Source: Viscum album (lineage: Eukaryota; Streptophyta; Magnoliopsida; Santalales; Viscaceae). Taken from it: a stretch of 64,000 nucleotides of DNA. The stretch is from contig OY728165.1 in assembly GCA_963277665.1 (NCBI GenBank), positions 1,756,556,772-1,756,620,771 on the forward strand. The letters run 5' to 3'. Every line of letters begins with the position of its first letter. The first letter of the stretch is position 1. Below the pieces are notes generated by a model. The model was not told where the DNA came from, searched no databases, and was given only the letters and a program-made list of their open reading frames with translations. Positions 59,861 to 64,000 of this stretch are shown here, piece by piece. The translations under genes and the position numbers were made by a program.

Positions 59861-62800
59861 TTCCATTGCTCATCTGGAATGCTCGGGGTCTTGGAGCCCG
59901 GGTCAAGTCAGACTTTCTTGCCTTAGTAATCTCCAGGAACAAAGTAGTGGTGGTAGCAGTCCTTGAGCATAAACAAAAACTCAACAGAATTGGGGAGTTC
60001 TCCAAAAGGCTTCGGATGCATGGAAGCACGCAGGATGAGCTGGTTAATAGCCATATTTGGATCTTTTGGCACAGGAGGTTCAATGTGGTCCTAATTCAAG
60101 AAGGGGATCAGTTCCTCCCTATGAAGGTAATTCATGGCCCTGTTCCTATTTGTGTTTCCTTTGTGTATGGAAGTTGCAACATGGACTCTCTAGAAGCCTT
60201 ATAGAGAGAGTTAAGTTTGTTTGATCCTGGCCTCGTGCCTTGGATTGTGGGGGGAGACTTTAATGTAGTGGCTGCTCCGGATGAACGGAAGGGTAGAGCC
60301 CCTTCCCAAGGAAAGCTAGTCTTGATTTTGTTCGTTTCATGGCTGGCAAGGGCCTCTCAGATCTAGGTTTTGTGGGGGACAAGTTCACGTGGAGTAATAA
60401 TCAGCGGGGATCATGTCGGTCGTGGGGCGTCTGGATCGCTGCCTGGCTAACATCCATTCTATCTCGGTCTTCTCGACCACTAAGGTGACTCATCGGGTTT
60501 GGGGAATCTAAGACCACTCAACTCTCCGTGTGTCTCTTGACTCCTCACCTCAGCCTCCAGAGCAGTTTAGATTCAGACAGTACTGGGTGGACAGACCAGG
60601 ATACCATGACCTGGTTGGTGCAGTTTGGGAAACTCCTTTGCAAGGTAACAAATGGACCATTTTACACAGTAAACCGAGGAGGCTTAAAATCAAGCTCCAA
60701 TCATGGGAGACAGACCTGGATCCCTCCGAAGAGGTTGTTACTTCTGTTATGTAGGAAGTGGAGAGTCTTGAGCTTGGTCTCGAGGTGGAGTGGGATGATC
60801 GGTCTTATGCGGCTATTGTAGAGAAGAATGGAATTTTGGCTGATCTCCTTCTGAAATAGGAGCAGCTGGCTAGGGAGAGGGCTTGAATCAAATGGATTAA
60901 AGGAGGAGACAGGAACACCATGTTTTTTCACACGTGCATCAAGGAGAGGGGGAATCTTGTTAAACCGAACATCCAACTGGTGGAAAGTTCATTCACAGAG
61001 GACAGAGACACGATTGGAGGCATGGCCAATTCCTTCTTCCAGGAGATCCTGGCTGGTCCAAATGAACACTTAGCTATTGGTTATCCATCGTAACCTTCTG
61101 ATATTTTTGATGTGATTCCTAACTATGTTTCCGGCCAAACCAATGAATATTTGGGGGTTGTGCCTGGCGAGTCGGAGATCAATGAATCTCTCATGCATTT
61201 GATCCCGGAGAGCACGCTAGGTCCTGATGGTTTTCCTGCTTCGTTTTACAGGGCCTCCTGGGTCTCAGTGAAAGAGGACTTGATTGATGCTATACATGAT
61301 TTCTTTAGGGGAGGGGGATTACCCAGAATTGCTTGTTCCACCACTCTCGTTCTTCTTCCCAAGTCCAAAAATCCCTCATCGATCTCACACTACTGTTCGG
61401 TGAGTATGTGTAATGTGCCATACAAGATCTTGTCTAGCATTATTAACCTGAGGATGGCTATCCATATCCCTCACTGCATTTCCTTGTAACAACATGGGTT
61501 CATTAAAGGTCTCACGATCCAGGAGGCCATCGCTCTGGCTCAGGAGATGCTCAGTAATATCAACTTCAAGACCAGAGGTTCTAACATGGTCATTAAACTT
61601 GACATGAGCAAGGCCTATGATCGGGTGGAATGGAGCTTCATTAATAGAGTTCTCTCGGGTATGGGTATCAACTTATGGAATATTGATCTCTTCTTCTGTT
61701 CCTTCAGCTCTTCGTGGTTATCTGTTTCATTTATGGGAAAATCGTACGGTTTCTTCAGGTCTACTCGAGCCCTCAGGAAAGGGGACCCCATCTCTCCTTC
61801 TCTATTCATTCTCATTTAGGACGTCCTGAGAAACCTCATCCAGAGGAGCATCATCAATAGAGGTATCCTTCCCTATTGGCGTCATCGGAAGTCCCCTATA
61901 ATCTCTCATCTTATGTTTGTAGATTATACCATCTTCTTTATGAATGCTAAGACTACGTCCATTCGTAGATTTAATAGAGTGCTTGATGTTTATTGTCTAT
62001 GGAGTGGCCAGTTGATCAGCAAGGGTAATAGTGTCTTCTACATCTCCAATAAGTGCTCTGCAGAGAGAGTGGAGGTTGTCAGCAGCTTGATTGGCATTCA
62101 GAGGGGGGTTTTTTCTATTATTTACCTTGGTTCTCCCATATCACCAGGAAGGCTTTGAATCCGTGACTTTGACGACGTACTTATTAGGATCTCAGACAGG
62201 GTTTTGAACTGGAAAAATAAATTCCTGTCATTCGGTGGAAGAATCACCCTGGTGAACAGTGTGCTGCTGGCCTCTCCTATCCAAGGTTTATCATCCAACA
62301 AAGTCCCTAAGGGGGTGATCAAAGCCATTGACAGGATCCTTGCCAATTTCTTTCGGGATCCGGCTTCAGAGGGCAAGAAACATAGGGTGGAATGGGGTAA
62401 ATTAGCGAGGCCTGTGAGGGAGGGAGGGATTAATGTGCACAACTTAGAGGACACACTTTACTGCATGCATGCGTGGCTAACATAGATTGTTTTGGGGTGT
62501 CTTACTCTATGGGGGACCACCATGAAAGTGCATGCCTCGTGATCCAGGGGTTTGGTGGAGTGGAACAAAGCGTCCCTCTGGTCTTTGGTTGGCCCCATTT
62601 TTGACAAGATTCGGCCCTTCTCTCGATTGATTGTTGGTAATGGAGATCTCTCCTTCTTGCACCAATACTGGAGTGGTGCAGTTCTGGGGTTTCCTGGATG
62701 TCTGATCACAGATATTTCATAAAGGGATGCTAGTTTTTTCCCGGAGTTCATCAACTCGGTTCTATATGATAATCTGCATGAGTGCTTCAATCTCATTGAG

Positions 62801-63985
62801 CTTAATGCAGAGATTGATAAATGTGTCTTCACTGATTCCTCCATGGGATGGTTCTCCCCGAATGTCTTCTTCCACATTGATTTTGAGCCAGGTCTGGAAG
62901 GGAGTTGGGATGAGGTCGTCTGGGTGAAGGACATTCCAACTAAGCTCAATTTCCTAACCTGTAGGATTCGAAACAGAGCACTTTCGACGGACGAGAATGT
63001 CATGAGGTGCAGCATCTAGCTTGCGTCTAAATGTGTTTTCTGCAACGTGCATAGAGAAGAGAGCACTTCAAACCTGTTCTTTGGCAGTGTTTGGGCGGGC
63101 GGGGTCTGGATGTCTCTTGGTGAGTTCTTTGAAACCCTTTCTTCGAACGAGACCCTATCCTCCATTCTTGTTAAGTGGTATCATGGCTCAGATGGTGGGG
63201 GACCTGAGAGAGTTTCTCGGTTGGTTTTTCTGCATGTGGGGTGTTGGTGTCTTTGGAAGGCGAGGAATAGAGAAAAGTATGAGGGTGTGGCTGTCTCCAC
63301 TGTAGTTATTATCGTATGGGAAAATAACCGATTACTGGACCTGTACAAGGCGATGCGACATTGGAGGGAAGGTCCTTCCTTTCACCAGTTTCATTCCAGT
63401 TCCAGCGAGGATTGTACCTCTAGTAACAGGACGGGCAGTTGGGTCTGCTGGCGACCTCCCTCGGATGGCTTGAAGCTCAATACGGATGGCTCTTGTGTCT
63501 AGGGATGCATTCATGGAGGAGGGGTGGTGAGGGATAGCCAAGGCTCAGTTTTTTTAGCTTTTTCAGCCAGCCTGGACCATGGATCTTCCCTCCAAGTGGA
63601 GGAACTGGAAATTCTTGTGGGACTCAATCTCTGCAGGAAACAGGGGTTGGAGGTATCCAAAATTTAAACAAACTCTTTAATTGTCTATAACTCCTTATCG
63701 GAAAATGGTGAAGTCCCCTGGTCGATATGCTATGTCATAAGGCAATATAAAAGAATTATTAAGAACAACATCTGAATTCTTCACACCTGGAGAGAGGTGA
63801 ACAAGGTTGCTAACTACATAGCCTCGGTGGTCCTTAATGGCATGGAGAAGGTGTTTCTTCACTCTGCTGCAAGTATTACTGCTAATGGGATTGACTTTAT
63901 TAAAGGGGATGCATTAGGTCTGCATCATTTTAGGCCCCAATACTTTCTCTTTTGGTGGGGGAGAGGGTGGGTGAGGGGTTTCTAA
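59857..63985 (+). pseudogene. LINE ORF2: endonuclease, reverse transcriptase, RNase H, broken
   Basis: The replication protein of an L1-type LINE. Endonuclease: LIWNARGLG at the start, VLEHK (catalytic Glu) near 59962, VGGDFNVV near 60250, FTWSN near 60390, RLDRCLAN near 60430 and a damaged SDH (stop-DHS) near 60512. Reverse transcriptase (about 61110-62480): LGPDGFPASFYR, IKLDMSKAYDRVEWSFI near 61595, LRKGDPISPSLFIL near 61780; the catalytic FADD reads FVDY at 61916-61927, so one Asp is lost; then LSFGGRITLVNSVL. A zinc-binding region follows near 62930-63110 (DIPTKLNF ... CVFCN). RNase H: LNTDGSCV near 63475, GGGVVRDSQGS, then LHTWREVNKVANYIAS near 63780, where the usual D of VAD is N. Stops include 60202 and 61487; frame changes occur near 60315 and 60415. 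Confidence 0.9.
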
Positions 63986-64000
63986 GATTCTCCATTTTTA

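Larger units (their letters stand above)
51606..64000 (+). mobile_element. Ty3/gypsy retrotransposon H, interrupted by a LINE
   Basis: 5' LTR, primer site, a 1.7-kb leader with tandem repeats, gag with zinc knuckles, protease, reverse transcriptase and RNase H in the usual gypsy order. The LINE begins soon after RNase H, near 58280. Integrase and 3' LTR are not in the window and would lie beyond the LINE. The 58280-64000 part of this span is LINE sequence, not H. All coding parts are broken. Confidence 0.85.
58280..64000 (+). mobile_element. Plant L1-type LINE, 3' end outside the window
   Basis: A non-LTR retrotransposon with ORF1 (58300-59860) and ORF2 (59857-63985) in the order nucleic-acid-binding protein, endonuclease, reverse transcriptase, zinc-binding region and RNase H. 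The 3' tail and poly-A are not visible. Base composition is clearly richer in GC than the surrounding LTR DNA. Numerous stops and frameshifts make it inactive. Confidence 0.9.

Noticed and set aside
62458..63015. A 185-codon minus-strand open frame
   Set aside because: It lies opposite the LINE ORF2 region between reverse transcriptase and the zinc-binding part, in GC-richer sequence where long antisense frames arise by chance.
63047..63502. A separate host RNase H or reverse-transcriptase-related gene
   Set aside because: It continues directly from the LINE reverse transcriptase and zinc-binding region, in the usual ORF2 order.

Overview
The window reads as nuclear intergenic DNA from a seed plant with a large, retrotransposon-filled genome. 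There is no bacterial-style gene packing, no rRNA or functional tRNA gene, and no host gene I can support. Everything recognisable is plant mobile-element sequence: Ty3/gypsy and Ty1/copia LTR retrotransposons with initiator-Met-type primer sites, a plant L1-type LINE ending in an RNase H domain, and tRNA-derived SINE sequence. The species cannot be named from the sequence. About 3.6-50 kb is very AT-rich; the two ends are richer in GC.

Left part. 1-3480 is the 3' end of a Ty3/gypsy element (G): the integrase C-terminus in one frame with three stops, a polypurine tract and a long 3' LTR with a 13-bp tandem array. About 3600-13000 is an old minus-strand element (C) with diverged LTRs. 13001-15574 is unassigned.

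Middle part. 15575-43761 is one old LTR element (A, + strand) whose second LTR was split twice by later insertions. Element T (22676-32400, + strand) is nearly complete: two ~3.56-kb LTRs, a 5-bp target duplication with one mismatch, a primer site, a gag frame and no pol. Element B (34695-43283, minus strand) has two ~2.9-kb LTRs around a non-coding core. The three pieces of A's second LTR add up to about the length of its intact first LTR, which supports this reading.

Right part. F, a Ty1/copia 5' LTR plus gag remnant (43762-46257), is cut by D (46258-51605, minus strand), a relative of T. D is cut by H (from 51606), a Ty3/gypsy element with 5' LTR, long repetitive leader, gag and pol. H is cut by a LINE (from about 58280) that runs off the window. 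The right halves of F, D, H and the LINE lie beyond 64000.

Function. No element looks able to move by itself: all recognised coding regions have stops, frameshifts or lost catalytic residues, and T, B, A and C show no pol. T, and apparently D, would have depended on a related element for enzymes. The most interesting signals are a tRNA-derived SINE held at the same antisense site in T and D, a gag-only element class, and family-specific short tandem arrays in the LTRs or leaders of several elements, notably eight ~92-bp dyad-rich units in the H leader.

LTR boundaries and homologies were found by eye; uncertain edges are marked as approximate.
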